Assembly (NCBI RefSeq): GCF_030209375.1
Contig: NZ_JARVSC010000001.1
Location: forward strand, 372,001-436,000
From: Plantibacter sp. ME-Dv--P-122b
GTDB taxonomy: Bacteria; Actinomycetota; Actinomycetes; Actinomycetales; Microbacteriaceae
Direction of reading: 5' to 3'
Length of the DNA: 64,000 bases
Part shown: one piece after another, positions 7,652-17,999 of the stretch
Layout of the letters: the number at the start of each line of letters is the position of its first letter
Position numbering within the stretch: the stretch's first letter is position 1
The notes under the pieces: model-generated
The model's input: the letters and a program-made list of their open reading frames with translations, nothing else
The model's database searches: none
Told to the model about the DNA's origin: nothing
Position numbers and translations under genes: made by a program

Positions 7652-10600
7652 ATGACCACACTGCTGTCGTCCGAGCCCGCGACCCCGCGACGGATGCGCC
7701 GGCCGGCGCGCGCGCGCCTCATCGCCCTCGTCGGTCTGGCCGCCGTCTCCGTGCTGTTCGGCACCCTGACCGCCGTGCAACCGGCCGTGGCCGACACCAC
7801 CCCGGCCGCCGGCCAACCGGCGACGGTATCGTCCGACGCGCTCCCCGCGCCGCAGATCAACGGCGTGGTCTGGGATCAGGTCGTCATCGGCAACACGGTG
7901 TATGTCGCGGGGTCCTTCACGACCGCGCGCCCGGCCGGTTCTGCGGCCGGTGCGAACACCGTGACCCGGAACAACTTCCTCGCCTACACGTTGTCGACCG
8001 GCGCGCTCCTCCCGTGGGCGCCGAACTTCAACCAGCAGGTGCGCTCCCTCGCAGCCTCGCCCGACGGCACGAAGCTCTACGCGGGTGGGCAGTTCACCGC
8101 GGTCAACGGGACGACGCGCTACCGCCTCGCCGCGTTCGACGTGGCCACGCAGACGCTGGTCGCCGGCTTCGCGCCCTCGATCAACTCGATCGTCAAGTCG
8201 GTCTCCGCCACCAACACCACCGTGTACGCCGGGGGGCAGTTCACGTCCGCGCAGGGCTCGGCCCGTGCCGGCGTCGCGGGCTTCGCCGCGTCGAACGGTG
8301 CCCTGACCGGCCTCGCTCCCGACGTCGTCGGCGGGACGGTCCAGGCGCTCGTACTCAGCCCTGACGCCTCGAAGATCGTCATCGGCGGGAACTTCACCTC
8401 GGTCAACGGCTCGAACAGCCCCGGGTACGGGCTCGCCGCGCTCAGCACCGCGACCGGTTCCTCCATGCCGTGGGCGATCAACTCCCTCATCCGCAACGGC
8501 GGTGAGGAGGCGTCGATCAACTCGCTCACCAGTGACGGCACGAGCGTCTACGGCACCGGATACACCTTCGGCACGGGCGGCAACATCGAGGGCGCGTTCA
8601 AGGCCGACTGGGCCGGCGGTGAGCTGCAGTGGGTCGAGGACTGCCATGGCGACTCGTACTCCGTCGCGGCCGACACCGACGTCGTCTACGTCGCCAGCCA
8701 CGCCCACTACTGCGGCAATGTCGGCGGATACCCGCAGACCGACCCCTGGGGGTTCCAGCGCGCGACCGCCTTCACCAAGGCCACCACCGGCACGCTGACC
8801 GCCGACCCGTACGGCTACTACAACTTCGCAGGCACCCCGGCACCGACCCTGCTCAACTGGTTCCCGACGATCAACACCGGCAGCTACACCGGTACCGGTC
8901 AGGGCGCCTGGGACGTGACCGTCGCCGGTGACTACGTGCTCTACGCCGGTGAGTTCACCCAGGTGAACGGCACGGGCATGCAGGGCCTCGTGCGGTTCGC
9001 GAAGGCATCCATCGCCCCGAATAAGGACGGCCCCCGACTCACCGGCTCCAACTTCGTGCCCACCGTCACGTCGTTCAGCCGTGGGACGGCCCGCATCTCC
9101 TGGCAGGCCAACTACGACCGCGACAACACGGACCTCACCTACCAGGTGATCCGCAACAACGTCACGGCCTCGCCCGTGTACACGACCCAGGCCTCCTCCA
9201 CGTTCTGGAAGCGCCCGGTCATGTCCTTCCTCGACACCGGCCTGACACCCGGGCAGTCCTACAACTACCGGATCAGGGCGACCGACCCGTACGGCAACTT
9301 CCAGCAGGGACTCAACGTCGCGGTCACCGTCTCCGAGGACGGCGTGATCAGCAGCTACCAGCAGTCGGTGCTGAATGACGGCGCGACCTCCCTCTGGCCG
9401 CTCGGCGAGTCGAGCGGGACCACCGGCTTCGACTGGACCTCGGGTGACGACCTGACCCTCACCTCCACCGGCGTGACGCGCGGAGCGGCTGGACAGGAAG
9501 CCGCCTCGAACAACGCGGCCACCACCTTCTCGGGCGGATCCAGCTCCTCCACCGTCCAGAGGCCGTCCCCGAACGTCTTCACCACAGAGGCGTGGTTCAA
9601 GACCACGACCACCTCCGGCGGCAAGATCATCGGCTTCGGCGGATCCGCGACCGGCAACTCCTCCTCCTACGACCGTCACGTCTACCTGGGCAACGACGGG
9701 CGCTTGAACTTCGGTGTGTACACCGGGAACACGAACGTCGTGACCAGCCCGAAGGCCTACAACGACGGTGAGTGGCACCAGGTCGCCGCCTCGCTCGGAG
9801 CGAACGGGATGCAGCTGTTCGTCGACGGGAAGAAGGTGGCCGCCCGGGCCGACATCACGAGCGGTCAGGTCTTCAACGGGTACTGGCGCGTCGGCGGTGA
9901 CAGCCTCGGCGGCTGGCCCAACGGCCCGAGCAGCAGCAACTTCTCCGGTGACATCGACGATGTCTCGGTGTTCCCGACGGTCCTGACCCGCCAGCAGGTG
10001 GACGCGCATTACGTCGCCTCCGGTCGGACGTCCACCGTTCCGGCTGCACCCGCTGACGCCTACGGCGCCGCGGTGTTCGGCCTCGACCCGGCGCTCTACT
10101 GGCGCCTCAACGAGACGAGCGGGTCAACCGCCGTCGACGCCGGCCCGACCGAGTCGAACGGCCTGTACTTCGGTCAGGTGACCAAGGGTGCGAACGGCGC
10201 CATCTCTGGTGTGGACAACACGGCGGCCCAGTTCACCTCCAACGGCTGGGACGAGGGGGGTGTCGCGAGTCAGTCGAGCTATTCCAACCCGACCAGCTAC
10301 GCCATGGAGGCCTGGTTCCAGACCACGTCGACCCAGGGCGGCAAGGTCATCGGCTTCGGCTCCAACCAGACCGGGGGGTCCGGCGGGTACGACCGACACG
10401 TCTTCCTGCGGCCCGACGGCAAGCTCGTCTTCGGCACCTGGACCGGCCAGGAGAACACGATCACCTCGCAGGCCGCCGTCAACGACGGCCAGTGGCACCA
10501 CGTGGTCGCCCAGCAGTCCGCAGCCGGCATGAAGCTGTTCATCGACGGCGCGTCCGTCGGTACCAACCCGCAGACCGGTGCGCAGGACTACACCGGGTAC

Positions 10601-13051
10601 TGGCGGGTCGGCGGCGACAACGCCTGGCAGGGTTCGGTCCCGTACTTCAACGGCAAGATCGACGAGGTCGCCGTGTACAACGCGCCGCTGACCGACGCCC
10701 AGGTCGCCCAGCACCGCGAGCTCGGCATCGGGCAGGCTCCCAACGTGTTGCCGACCGCCGCGTTCACGAACGCGGTCGCGAACCTCCAGCTCACCACGGA
10801 CGCGTCGGCCTCGACCGACACGGACGGGGTCGTCAGCTCCTACGCCTGGGACTTCGGCGACGGCCAGACCGGCACCGGTGTCACGGCTTCACACACCTAC
10901 GCCGCGGCCGGCAGTTACACCGTCAGCCTCACAGTGACGGACAACCGCGGTGGAACGGCCACCACCCAGCAGGCGGTGACGGCCGTGGCTCCGAACCAGC
11001 TCCCGACCGCGGCCTTCACGCCGACGGTCGTGAACCTGGACGGGTCCTTCGACGCCTCCGCCTCGGTCGATCCCGACGGGACGATCGCCTCGTACGCCTG
11101 GAACTTCGGCGACGGGACCACCGGGACGGGCGTCACCGCGACGCACACGTACGCCACGGCAGGCACGTTCAGTGTGAGCCTGACGGTCACCGACAGCGTC
11201 GGCGCGACCGCGAGCGTCTCGCACGACGTGGTCACGACGCTGGCTCCCAACCAGCTGCCGGTCGCGAGCTTCACGGCGGCGTCCACCGGACTGACGGCGA
11301 GCTTCGACGGATCGGGTGCCTCGGACCCGGACGGGACCATCGCCTCGGTGGCGTGGGACTTCGGTGACGGAACGACCGGCACCGGGACGACGACGACGAC
11401 CCACAGCTACGCGACGGCGGGCACCTACACGGTCACTCAGACCGTGACGGACAACCGCGGCGGCACGGCGGCCACGACCCTGAGTGTCACGGTCGCGGAG
11501 ATCCCGGTGGCGTCCACCTACGCGGCGGACACCTTCGAGCGCACCGCGAGCAACGCGTGGGGCACGGCGGGGACGGGCGGAGCCTGGACCGTCGCCGGAG
11601 GCAACACCAGCTTCTCGGTCGGCAACGGCACGGGCAAGATGTCGCTGCCCGCGGGCGGGACCCGCACGGCACGCCTCAACGCGGTGTCCGCGACGGACGT
11701 GACGGTGAGCGCGAAGATCACGGCCTCCGCCGTGGCGAACGGTGGCGGCGTGTACGCGTCCGTCATCGGTCGCCAGGTCGGGAACGCGTTCTACTCCACC
11801 CGCGTCTGGATCCAGGCGAACGGTGCCGTCCGCATCCAGCTGCTGCAGGGGGCGACCGCGCTCCAGGCGGTCACGGTCCCCGGACTGACGTACACCGCCG
11901 GACAGGCGCTCCAGATCAAGCTGCAGGTGACGGGCGCCTCGCCCACCACCCTCGGCGCGAAGGTCTGGGTCGCCGGAGCGACGGAGCCGACCGCCTGGCA
12001 GGTCCAGGCGACCGACGCCACCGCCGGGCTGCAGTCCGCGGGCCTGATCGGCCTCGGCGGCTACCTGTCGGGATCGACCACGAACGGACCGGTGACCGTC
12101 ACCTTCGACGACTTGCTCGCAGCGACGCCGGGTGCGGCCCAGCCGACCCCGGTGAACCAGGCTCCGACGGCGGCGTTCACAGCGACGCCCTCCGGCCTCA
12201 CCGCGGCGCTGGACGCCTCCGCCTCCACGGACCCGGACGGCACCATCGCCTCGGTCGCATGGGACTACGGAGACGGCACGACCGGCACGGGCACCACGTC
12301 CTCGCACGTCTACGCCGCCGGCGGGACGTATACGGTCACCGCGACGGTGACGGACAACGGCGGCCTCACGGCCACGACCACGCAGACCGTCACGGTCACC
12401 GCGCCGATCGTGCCTCCGGTCGACCCCGCTCCGGTGGTCATCGCGGCGGACACGTTCGCGCGGACCGCGGCGAACGGCTGGGGGGCGGCGCTGACCGGTG
12501 GTCCGTGGACGCTCGCCGGCACGGCTTCCTCCTTCTCGGTGAACGGCACCGCGGGCCTCATCTCGGCCACCGCCGGGCAGTCGCGCACCGCGCGGCTCGC
12601 CCAGGTCTCGTCCTCCGCGACCGACTCGACGGTGTCGTTCACGATCGCACAGGCGCCGACCGGCGGGGGACAGTTCGTCTCCCTGGTCGGCCGTCAAGTG
12701 GGTGCCGACAACTACGCGGCACGGGTCTGGGTGCAGGCGAACGGCGTCCTGCGTCTGCAGCTCATGAAGGGCTCGACAGCCCTGACGGCGGTGAACATCG
12801 CAGGCCTCGCCTACACACCGGGGATGAAGATCACCCTCCGCACACAGGTGTCCGGCGTCGGGACGACCGCCGTCAAGGCGAAGGCTTGGGCGGACGGACA
12901 GACCGAGCCCGACTGGCAGGCGAGCACGACAGACACGACCGCCGCGCTGCAGGCACCGGGGTCGGTCGGGGTGGACACCTACCTGTCCGGCACGATCACC
13001 AACGGGCCGGTCGTGGTGAACTACTCCGGCTATCGGGTCACCGCACTCTGA
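7652..13051 (+). CDS. giant secreted surface protein: beta-propeller, Fn3, 2 LamG, 4 PKD and 2 C-terminal modules
   Basis: The ATG at 7652 gives 1799 residues with a signal peptide (Arg-rich start, hydrophobic core, AVA cleavage near residue 47). By eye: a propeller-like array of repeats with YAGGQFTxVNG motifs (about 60-455), a fibronectin type III domain (460-560), two LamG/concanavalin-like domains (566-786 and 806-1024), three PKD domains (1031-1286, with AWDFGDG motifs), a DTFERT/WG module (1288-1491), a fourth PKD (1500-1585) and a second DTFART/WG module (1593-1799). Such domains bind glycans or proteins; no catalytic motif, LPXTG signal or C-terminal anchor is seen. A 1363-residue paralogue lies at 35.8-39.9 kb. 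A role as adhesin or matrix protein of the exopolysaccharide is inference. Confidence 0.85.
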   Translation: MTTLLSSEPATPRRMRRPARARLIALVGLAAVSVLFGTLTAVQPAVADTTPAAGQPATVSSDALPAPQINGVVWDQVVIGNTVYVAGSFTTARPAGSAAGANTVTRNNFLAYTLSTGALLPWAPNFNQQVRSLAASPDGTKLYAGGQFTAVNGTTRYRLAAFDVATQTLVAGFAPSINSIVKSVSATNTTVYAGGQFTSAQGSARAGVAGFAASNGALTGLAPDVVGGTVQALVLSPDASKIVIGGNFTSVNGSNSPGYGLAALSTATGSSMPWAINSLIRNGGEEASINSLTSDGTSVYGTGYTFGTGGNIEGAFKADWAGGELQWVEDCHGDSYSVAADTDVVYVASHAHYCGNVGGYPQTDPWGFQRATAFTKATTGTLTADPYGYYNFAGTPAPTLLNWFPTINTGSYTGTGQGAWDVTVAGDYVLYAGEFTQVNGTGMQGLVRFAKASIAPNKDGPRLTGSNFVPTVTSFSRGTARISWQANYDRDNTDLTYQVIRNNVTASPVYTTQASSTFWKRPVMSFLDTGLTPGQSYNYRIRATDPYGNFQQGLNVAVTVSEDGVISSYQQSVLNDGATSLWPLGESSGTTGFDWTSGDDLTLTSTGVTRGAAGQEAASNNAATTFSGGSSSSTVQRPSPNVFTTEAWFKTTTTSGGKIIGFGGSATGNSSSYDRHVYLGNDGRLNFGVYTGNTNVVTSPKAYNDGEWHQVAASLGANGMQLFVDGKKVAARADITSGQVFNGYWRVGGDSLGGWPNGPSSSNFSGDIDDVSVFPTVLTRQQVDAHYVASGRTSTVPAAPADAYGAAVFGLDPALYWRLNETSGSTAVDAGPTESNGLYFGQVTKGANGAISGVDNTAAQFTSNGWDEGGVASQSSYSNPTSYAMEAWFQTTSTQGGKVIGFGSNQTGGSGGYDRHVFLRPDGKLVFGTWTGQENTITSQAAVNDGQWHHVVAQQSAAGMKLFIDGASVGTNPQTGAQDYTGYWRVGGDNAWQGSVPYFNGKIDEVAVYNAPLTDAQVAQHRELGIGQAPNVLPTAAFTNAVANLQLTTDASASTDTDGVVSSYAWDFGDGQTGTGVTASHTYAAAGSYTVSLTVTDNRGGTATTQQAVTAVAPNQLPTAAFTPTVVNLDGSFDASASVDPDGTIASYAWNFGDGTTGTGVTATHTYATAGTFSVSLTVTDSVGATASVSHDVVTTLAPNQLPVASFTAASTGLTASFDGSGASDPDGTIASVAWDFGDGTTGTGTTTTTHSYATAGTYTVTQTVTDNRGGTAATTLSVTVAEIPVASTYAADTFERTASNAWGTAGTGGAWTVAGGNTSFSVGNGTGKMSLPAGGTRTARLNAVSATDVTVSAKITASAVANGGGVYASVIGRQVGNAFYSTRVWIQANGAVRIQLLQGATALQAVTVPGLTYTAGQALQIKLQVTGASPTTLGAKVWVAGATEPTAWQVQATDATAGLQSAGLIGLGGYLSGSTTNGPVTVTFDDLLAATPGAAQPTPVNQAPTAAFTATPSGLTAALDASASTDPDGTIASVAWDYGDGTTGTGTTSSHVYAAGGTYTVTATVTDNGGLTATTTQTVTVTAPIVPPVDPAPVVIAADTFARTAANGWGAALTGGPWTLAGTASSFSVNGTAGLISATAGQSRTARLAQVSSSATDSTVSFTIAQAPTGGGQFVSLVGRQVGADNYAARVWVQANGVLRLQLMKGSTALTAVNIAGLAYTPGMKITLRTQVSGVGTTAVKAKAWADGQTEPDWQASTTDTTAALQAPGSVGVDTYLSGTITNGPVVVNYSGYRVTAL

Positions 13052-13183
13052 GCTGATCGAGACCCGGTCGGGAGTGGACGCGTCCGTCTGAGACGCCCAC
13101 TCCCGGCCGCACCGACGGCGGTGTCATCCGGTGTTCGCAGCGCCGAGACATCGCCAGATGTGCCTCTGTCGGGATACGGAGCA

Positions 13184-13227
13184 CACCGAGAAACGCCCCT
13201 GATGCTCATCAGGGGCGTTTCTCGGTG
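13184..13227. terminator. perfect 21-bp stem-loop between convergent genes
   Basis: Positions 13184-13204 and 13207-13227 are perfect inverted repeats of 21 bp (arm begins CACCGAGAAACGCCCC). The element lies between the end of the giant gene and the end of the convergent glycosyltransferase gene and could terminate both. There is no clear U-tract, but the arms carry short A and T runs. Confidence 0.75.
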
Positions 13228-13237
13228 CGGGACCCGA

Positions 13238-14191
13238 TCAGTTCGTGGACGCCCGGTCGGCGCGGATCCGCGCTGCGATTCGGCGGCCGTCGCGGATCGC
13301 ACGGACGGCGGTCCACAGGACGGACGGGTTCGTCAGCAGCTGCTTCCGGCCGCCCTGGAGCAGGATCTCCCACGAGACCGCGAGGGTGGAGCGGCGCCAG
13401 GAGGCTTCGTCGCGCTCGCTCAGGTGGAGCGCGGCGAAGACGAGGCGGTTCCGGATGTTGTAGTAGTAGTACAGCCCCGACTTGGCTTGACCGGACGAGG
13501 TCTGTCCCACGGCCTGTGTGCCGCCCTCCGCGTGTACGGCGGTGACGTCGTCGAGGACGAGCAGCGCGCCCCCAGCGGCGACGACCTTGTGCGACAGGTC
13601 GACATCCTCCCAGTAAAGGAAGTACTCGTCCGAGAAGCCGCCGATCTCGCGCCAGAGCGACAGGCCGATGGCGAGGCATGCGCCGGTGAGCCAGGGCTCG
13701 ATCCGATCGAGCGGCACCGTCGCCAGGCGACGACGACGGGAGCGGATACGACCGTCGTCCAGGTACAGGTCGGACCCGCCGAACCAGAGGCTGCCGTCCG
13801 GGCGGAGGATGCGCGGCGCGACCAGGGCCGATGGGTCGGCCTCGCACGCGGCGAACAGTGCGGCCGCAGCGGCCGGGAGGAGTTCCGCGTCCGGGTTGAG
13901 GATCACGAACCGGCTGGCGCCCGCTTCGACGGCGAGTTCGACGCCGGCGTTCACGCCTGCTCCGAAGCCGAGGTTGCCCGAAGGCTCCACCAAGTACCAG
14001 CCCTCGGCGGTCGCCAGTGCCTGGAGCCGGGCGCGTTCCGCGGTGGTCGTCAGGTTGTCGACGACGACCGCCACGAGCCCCGGAGCGTCCCGGGTGAGTC
14101 TCGTGAGGTGCTCGGCGAGCAGCGCACTCGAGCCGTAGTTGACGACCACGACGGCAGTGTCGTGGAAGTCGGGGATGGCGGCGGTGTTCAT
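13238..14191 (-). CDS. glycosyltransferase family 2 (WbbL/rhamnosyltransferase-like)
   Basis: A 317-residue GT-A enzyme. VVVVNYGS opens the nucleotide-binding fold (about residue 13), NLGFGAGVNAG (about 72) is the signature of the WbbL-like rhamnosyltransferase group, NPDAELLP supplies the metal-binding acidic residues (about 100), and YWEDVDLSHK (about 197) is the typical acceptor-side motif. It should add a sugar from a nucleotide donor to the lipid-linked repeat unit on the inner face of the membrane. Its start overlaps the stop of the flippase gene by ATGA, so the two are translationally coupled. Confidence 0.87.
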   Translation of the reverse strand: MNTAAIPDFHDTAVVVVNYGSSALLAEHLTRLTRDAPGLVAVVVDNLTTTAERARLQALATAEGWYLVEPSGNLGFGAGVNAGVELAVEAGASRFVILNPDAELLPAAAAALFAACEADPSALVAPRILRPDGSLWFGGSDLYLDDGRIRSRRRRLATVPLDRIEPWLTGACLAIGLSLWREIGGFSDEYFLYWEDVDLSHKVVAAGGALLVLDDVTAVHAEGGTQAVGQTSSGQAKSGLYYYYNIRNRLVFAALHLSERDEASWRRSTLAVSWEILLQGGRKQLLTNPSVLWTAVRAIRDGRRIAARIRADRASTN

Positions 14192-15729
14192 GCGAGACTC
14201 CCGTCGTCGGTAGGGCTGTCCGGCTCGATCGAGGCGGCGGGTGCGGTCTTCGACCGTCGCGCGGCCGAGACGATGCTGAGCACCATCCGCAGGTCTCGAC
14301 GCACGCCGGGGACCACGAGTGCGGCGAGGCCGTACACCGCGAGGTCCGCCACGATCGCGGCGAGGATCTGCAGGACGGAACCGCCGCCCACGGCGAAGAC
14401 AGCCGCACCGTACGCGGCGGCCCCGGCTGCGAGGGTCAGCAGCGAGATGCGCACGACGCCGAACAGGAGCTTCCGGATCGGGATCGGCGCCCACCGGTTC
14501 AACCACCAGAGCGAGAGCGGCCAGGACACCACAGGCTCGAGGGCGAAGCCCGCGGCCACACCGACGACGCCCCAGTTCGATCCGATGAGGACGAAGGTGA
14601 TCTTCAGGGCCGCGCTCATCAGCGTGAACTGGAACAAGCGGGCGGTGAGCCCCTTCGACACGTAGACCCAGTACCCGACGAGGGCGAGCGTCTGGAAGGC
14701 GCCGGCCACCGTCAGGAACCGGAGGACCGGGGCCACCTCGAGCCAACGCTCGCCGAGACCGAGGGCCACGATCGGTTCCGCGGCGCCGGCGACGAGCCCG
14801 AGGCCCGCGACGAGCGTGTAGCCGAGTGCGACCTGTCCGCGCACGACGTAGGAGTCGAAGCGCGCCTGCTGGTCCTGGATCCGCGAGAGGACCGGGATCG
14901 CGACGCGGGTGACCGGCGCGCGGAGCTGGTTCAGCGGGTTCATGAGGAGCTGGAAGCCTCGGCTGTAGATGCCGAGCGGGGCCGCACCGAGGCGCAGGCC
15001 GATGACGAAGGAGTCCGTGTTGTTGGCCGCGTAGCCCACGAGCTGGGTGGCGACCATGTTCCAACCGAATCGGTAGAAGCCCCGCATGTCGACCCCGCGT
15101 CGAGGGAGCCGGGGAAGCCAGCGCGACGCGATGAGCACGAGGATCAGCGTCGCGAACGACAGCGTCACCATCTGCCAGGCCAGGGCCCAGTACCCGGCGC
15201 CGAGGACGGCGAAGACGATGGCGACGGCGAGCGCGATGACGGCGGCTGCGACGTCGACGACGGCGAGCGTCGTGAAGCGCAGCGACCGGCTGAGGCTCGC
15301 GCGGTGCTGGGTGCAGACGCCGTTCAGGAGGAAGGCGAGCCCCATGAACTGCGCGAGCGGCACGAGCTCGGGCTTCCCGTAGAGCGCCGCGATCAGGTAG
15401 GCCAGACCGAAGATGATCGCACCGAGCGCGATGCCGATGCCCGAGTTCGCCCAGAACAGGATGTCGCGCTGCCGATCACTGAGCGTCTTCGCCTGGATCG
15501 CCGCATTGGAGAGCCCGAAGTCGCGGAAGATCTCCGACACGCCGACGACGGCCATGACCATCGCGAAGAGGCCGTAGTCGTCGGGCGTGAGGAACCGCGC
15601 GAGCACGACCACGGACACCACCTGGACGAGGATCCTGGTGAGCTGACCGACCATGGTGACGGCAGCGCCCCGGGCGGCATGGCGGCCGAAGTCGCCGCTC
15701 ATGGTGCCCGGCGCGGTCCCGGCGGTCAT
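14188..15729 (-). CDS. Wzx-like polysaccharide flippase (MOP superfamily)
   Basis: About 513 residues, almost entirely made of hydrophobic helices (roughly 12-14), with the N-terminal pattern of oligosaccharide flippases: ARFLTPDDYGLFAMV near residue 50 and FRDFGLSNAAIQ shortly after, as in WzxC-like exporters. Such proteins move undecaprenyl-diphosphate-linked repeat units across the membrane before polymerisation. The start at 15729 has GGTGG upstream; an internal ATG at 15702 is possible. It is the first gene of a two-gene unit with the glycosyltransferase that overlaps its end, and it is divergent from another glycosyltransferase gene. The C-terminal tail is cytoplasmic and Ser/Asp-rich. 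Confidence 0.87.
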   Translation of the reverse strand: MTAGTAPGTMSGDFGRHAARGAAVTMVGQLTRILVQVVSVVVLARFLTPDDYGLFAMVMAVVGVSEIFRDFGLSNAAIQAKTLSDRQRDILFWANSGIGIALGAIIFGLAYLIAALYGKPELVPLAQFMGLAFLLNGVCTQHRASLSRSLRFTTLAVVDVAAAVIALAVAIVFAVLGAGYWALAWQMVTLSFATLILVLIASRWLPRLPRRGVDMRGFYRFGWNMVATQLVGYAANNTDSFVIGLRLGAAPLGIYSRGFQLLMNPLNQLRAPVTRVAIPVLSRIQDQQARFDSYVVRGQVALGYTLVAGLGLVAGAAEPIVALGLGERWLEVAPVLRFLTVAGAFQTLALVGYWVYVSKGLTARLFQFTLMSAALKITFVLIGSNWGVVGVAAGFALEPVVSWPLSLWWLNRWAPIPIRKLLFGVVRISLLTLAAGAAAYGAAVFAVGGGSVLQILAAIVADLAVYGLAALVVPGVRRDLRMVLSIVSAARRSKTAPAASIEPDSPTDDGSLA

Positions 15730-15831
15730 GCGCACACCACCGTGACGACGCCCGAGATGGGGGCGGTGGGGACGTCCCGGCACCCAATAGTCTGGTCATC
15801 CATCGACGGCTCTGCCGCGGAGAGGGAGCAC

Positions 15832-16815
15832 ATGCACTCGGAGACCCCGGCCGGAGCCACCGGACGCCAGGCCGCGACCTCGTTGGTCGTGGCCATGTTG
15901 ACTTTCCGGAGACCGGACGACCTCCGGGTGGCGCTGCCGGCGCTGATCGAGCAGGCCGAGCAGGTGATCGAGCGGTTCGAGCGCGTCGAGGTGCTGGTCG
16001 TCGACAACGATCCGCAGGAGAGCGCTCGGGCCTTCGTCGAGGCGTTCCCGTCGGCGGGCCCGGTCGTGCTCACGTATCGCTGCGAGTCGGAGAGCGGCAT
16101 CACCGCCGCACGCAACCGTGCGCTCGCCGAGGCCGCTGCGAGCGACCTGCTGGTGTTCATCGACGACGACGAACGGCCGACCGGGCGGTGGCTGGTGGAC
16201 CTCGTCGCGACCTTCGACCGCGGCGACGCCGTGGCCGTGGTCGGCCCCGTCGTCTCCCGCTTCGAGCGGGAACCCTCCGCCTGGATCCAGGCGGGGGAGT
16301 TCTTCACCCGGCGCCGCATGCCGACGGGCACAGCGGTGTCGGTGGCAGCCACCAACAACCTGCTGATCGACTTGCGGGTGGTCCGCGGCATCGGGCTGGT
16401 GTTCGACACGGCCTTCGGGCATGCGGGCGGCGAGGACACGATGTTCACCCGGACGCTGCACGCCGCCGGCGGACGTCTCGTGTGGTGCGACGAGGCGGTG
16501 GTCTGGGACATCGTCCCGGCAGCCCGAAGCACGCGCGACTGGGTGGTGCGCCGAGCGTTCAGCAGCGGCAACAGCTGGAGCCAGACGTCCATCGCGCTCG
16601 AGGACTCTCTCCGCGGACGGCTCACGGCGAGGGCCCGCTGCATCGCCAAGGGGCTCGTGCGCGCTGCCGGGGGCGCGGCGAGGTCGGTGGTCGGTGTCGT
16701 CACCCGGTCGCTCCGCCATCGGGCGAAGGGCGTGCGGACGCTCGCGCGCGGCTTCGGGATGATCGCCGGTGCCGTGGGGTATTCGTACGAGGAGTACCGA
16801 CGCGTCGACGCCTGA
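15832..16815 (+). CDS. glycosyltransferase family 2
   Basis: The 327-residue product begins with the GT2 fold (VVAMLTFRRPDDL), carries RNRALAEA and the donor/metal motif FIDDDERPT (about residue 105), and AGGEDTMFTRTLH (about 200) at the position of the family's ED catalytic pair. A basic C-terminal region with hydrophobic patches may associate with the membrane. GAGAGG 6 bases upstream supports the ATG at 15832; TAGTCT at about 15789 is a possible -10 box. It is transcribed divergently from the flippase gene, with about 100 bp between them. Sugar specificity cannot be read from the sequence. Confidence 0.85.
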   Translation: MHSETPAGATGRQAATSLVVAMLTFRRPDDLRVALPALIEQAEQVIERFERVEVLVVDNDPQESARAFVEAFPSAGPVVLTYRCESESGITAARNRALAEAAASDLLVFIDDDERPTGRWLVDLVATFDRGDAVAVVGPVVSRFEREPSAWIQAGEFFTRRRMPTGTAVSVAATNNLLIDLRVVRGIGLVFDTAFGHAGGEDTMFTRTLHAAGGRLVWCDEAVVWDIVPAARSTRDWVVRRAFSSGNSWSQTSIALEDSLRGRLTARARCIAKGLVRAAGGAARSVVGVVTRSLRHRAKGVRTLARGFGMIAGAVGYSYEEYRRVDA

Positions 16816-16848
16816 GCGGTGTCCGCGCGCCGGATGGGCTCGAGCAGC

Positions 16849-17913
16849 TCAGATCGCACGGACGTCGGCCTTCCGCGCAGCGGTGCCGGACGCGTCCGGT
16901 CGATCGTGGCCGAGCGCCGATCGATACGCCGCGAGGTGCAGCTCGCCGGACAGATCCCAGTCCCGGGCCGAGAGGTCGGGGGAGCTGCTCCGTGACGGAT
17001 CGGAGACGATCCGGAGGGCGCGCTCGAGGTCGGCGGCGTCGAGGTCTCCCTCGTACTGCACGACCCAGCCGGGTCCCACCTCTGCGGAGAGGCGCTCGTT
17101 GACCGCATTGGACGGGACCAGCACGGGACGGTCGACGGAGAGCGCGGCGAGCGCGCCGCCAGAGTTGTGCATCTCGCGGTAGGGCAGGACGACGAGCTGT
17201 CCCTGCCGCGCGACGTCCACGAGCTCGGCGTCGCTCAGGAACTCGAGGCTGAGGTCGATCCGGTCGTCGTCCTCCGCCAGGCCGCGGAGTTCGGCCGCGA
17301 GCTCGTCACTGGACGGCCGTCCGGCCACCCGGAGGCTGTGCTCGCCCCCGGGAAGGGCCGTGAACGCACGGAGCAGACCGTCGACGCCCTTGTACCGACG
17401 GATGAGGCCGAAATAGCTCAGGCGACCGCTCACAGCGTCCCGCTGCGGGAACCGCGCGTACCAGTCGCGGTAGTGGCCGTGCGGGATGAGGGCGGCACCG
17501 ACGCCTGCAGGCGGGACCGTCTGCTCGTTGAGCACGATGACGAAGGACGTCCGGCGCTCGAACAGTCCGAGGAGTGCGTGCTCGACCCGCGAGATCCCGG
17601 ACGGCCGGTGGAGGTTGTGGAGCGTCCGCACGATGGGCGTCCGCGTGAGGGCGAGCCTTGCCAGCAGGACCAGCGTGAGGAGCTGACGGACGGCGCGTTT
17701 GGCCGCCGAGGATCCGGACACCAGGATCTCGGGCCAATGGGCGTGGAAGACGTCGTACCGACCGAGGATGGCCCCGCGCCAGGAGAACGTCCGCACCGCG
17801 ACGCCGGGCGTCGTCGCGAGGTGGTCGCGCAGCATGACGATGTACGGGTTCGTGGTCTGCCGCGGTTCCGGGAAGGACTGCTGGACGGTGATGGTGCTCG
17901 GGTGCTTGGTCAC
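16849..17913 (-). CDS. glycosyltransferase (GT-B fold, GumK/GT4-like)
   Basis: This 354-residue protein lacks GT2 motifs and has a GT-B layout: an N-terminal acceptor half with DVFHAHWPE and RTLHNLHRPSG, a hinge near SYFGLIRRYKGVDGLL (about residue 165), and a C-terminal donor half with LPYREMHNSGGALAAL (about 245), which matches the E-x7-E nucleotide-sugar region of GT4-type enzymes. The start is a GTG at 17913 with GGAGG about nine bases upstream. It stands alone, convergent with the upstream-lying GT2 gene and divergent from a serine-acetyltransferase-like gene. Confidence 0.82.
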   Translation of the reverse strand: MTKHPSTITVQQSFPEPRQTTNPYIVMLRDHLATTPGVAVRTFSWRGAILGRYDVFHAHWPEILVSGSSAAKRAVRQLLTLVLLARLALTRTPIVRTLHNLHRPSGISRVEHALLGLFERRTSFVIVLNEQTVPPAGVGAALIPHGHYRDWYARFPQRDAVSGRLSYFGLIRRYKGVDGLLRAFTALPGGEHSLRVAGRPSSDELAAELRGLAEDDDRIDLSLEFLSDAELVDVARQGQLVVLPYREMHNSGGALAALSVDRPVLVPSNAVNERLSAEVGPGWVVQYEGDLDAADLERALRIVSDPSRSSSPDLSARDWDLSGELHLAAYRSALGHDRPDASGTAARKADVRAI

Positions 17914-17999
17914 GGGAATGGCCTCCGGAGGCGGGGTACTCGCGGTCCGACCGTCGCCGCTAGGCTCGCAGTCGGGGAATTCGAGGATCGGATGGGTCG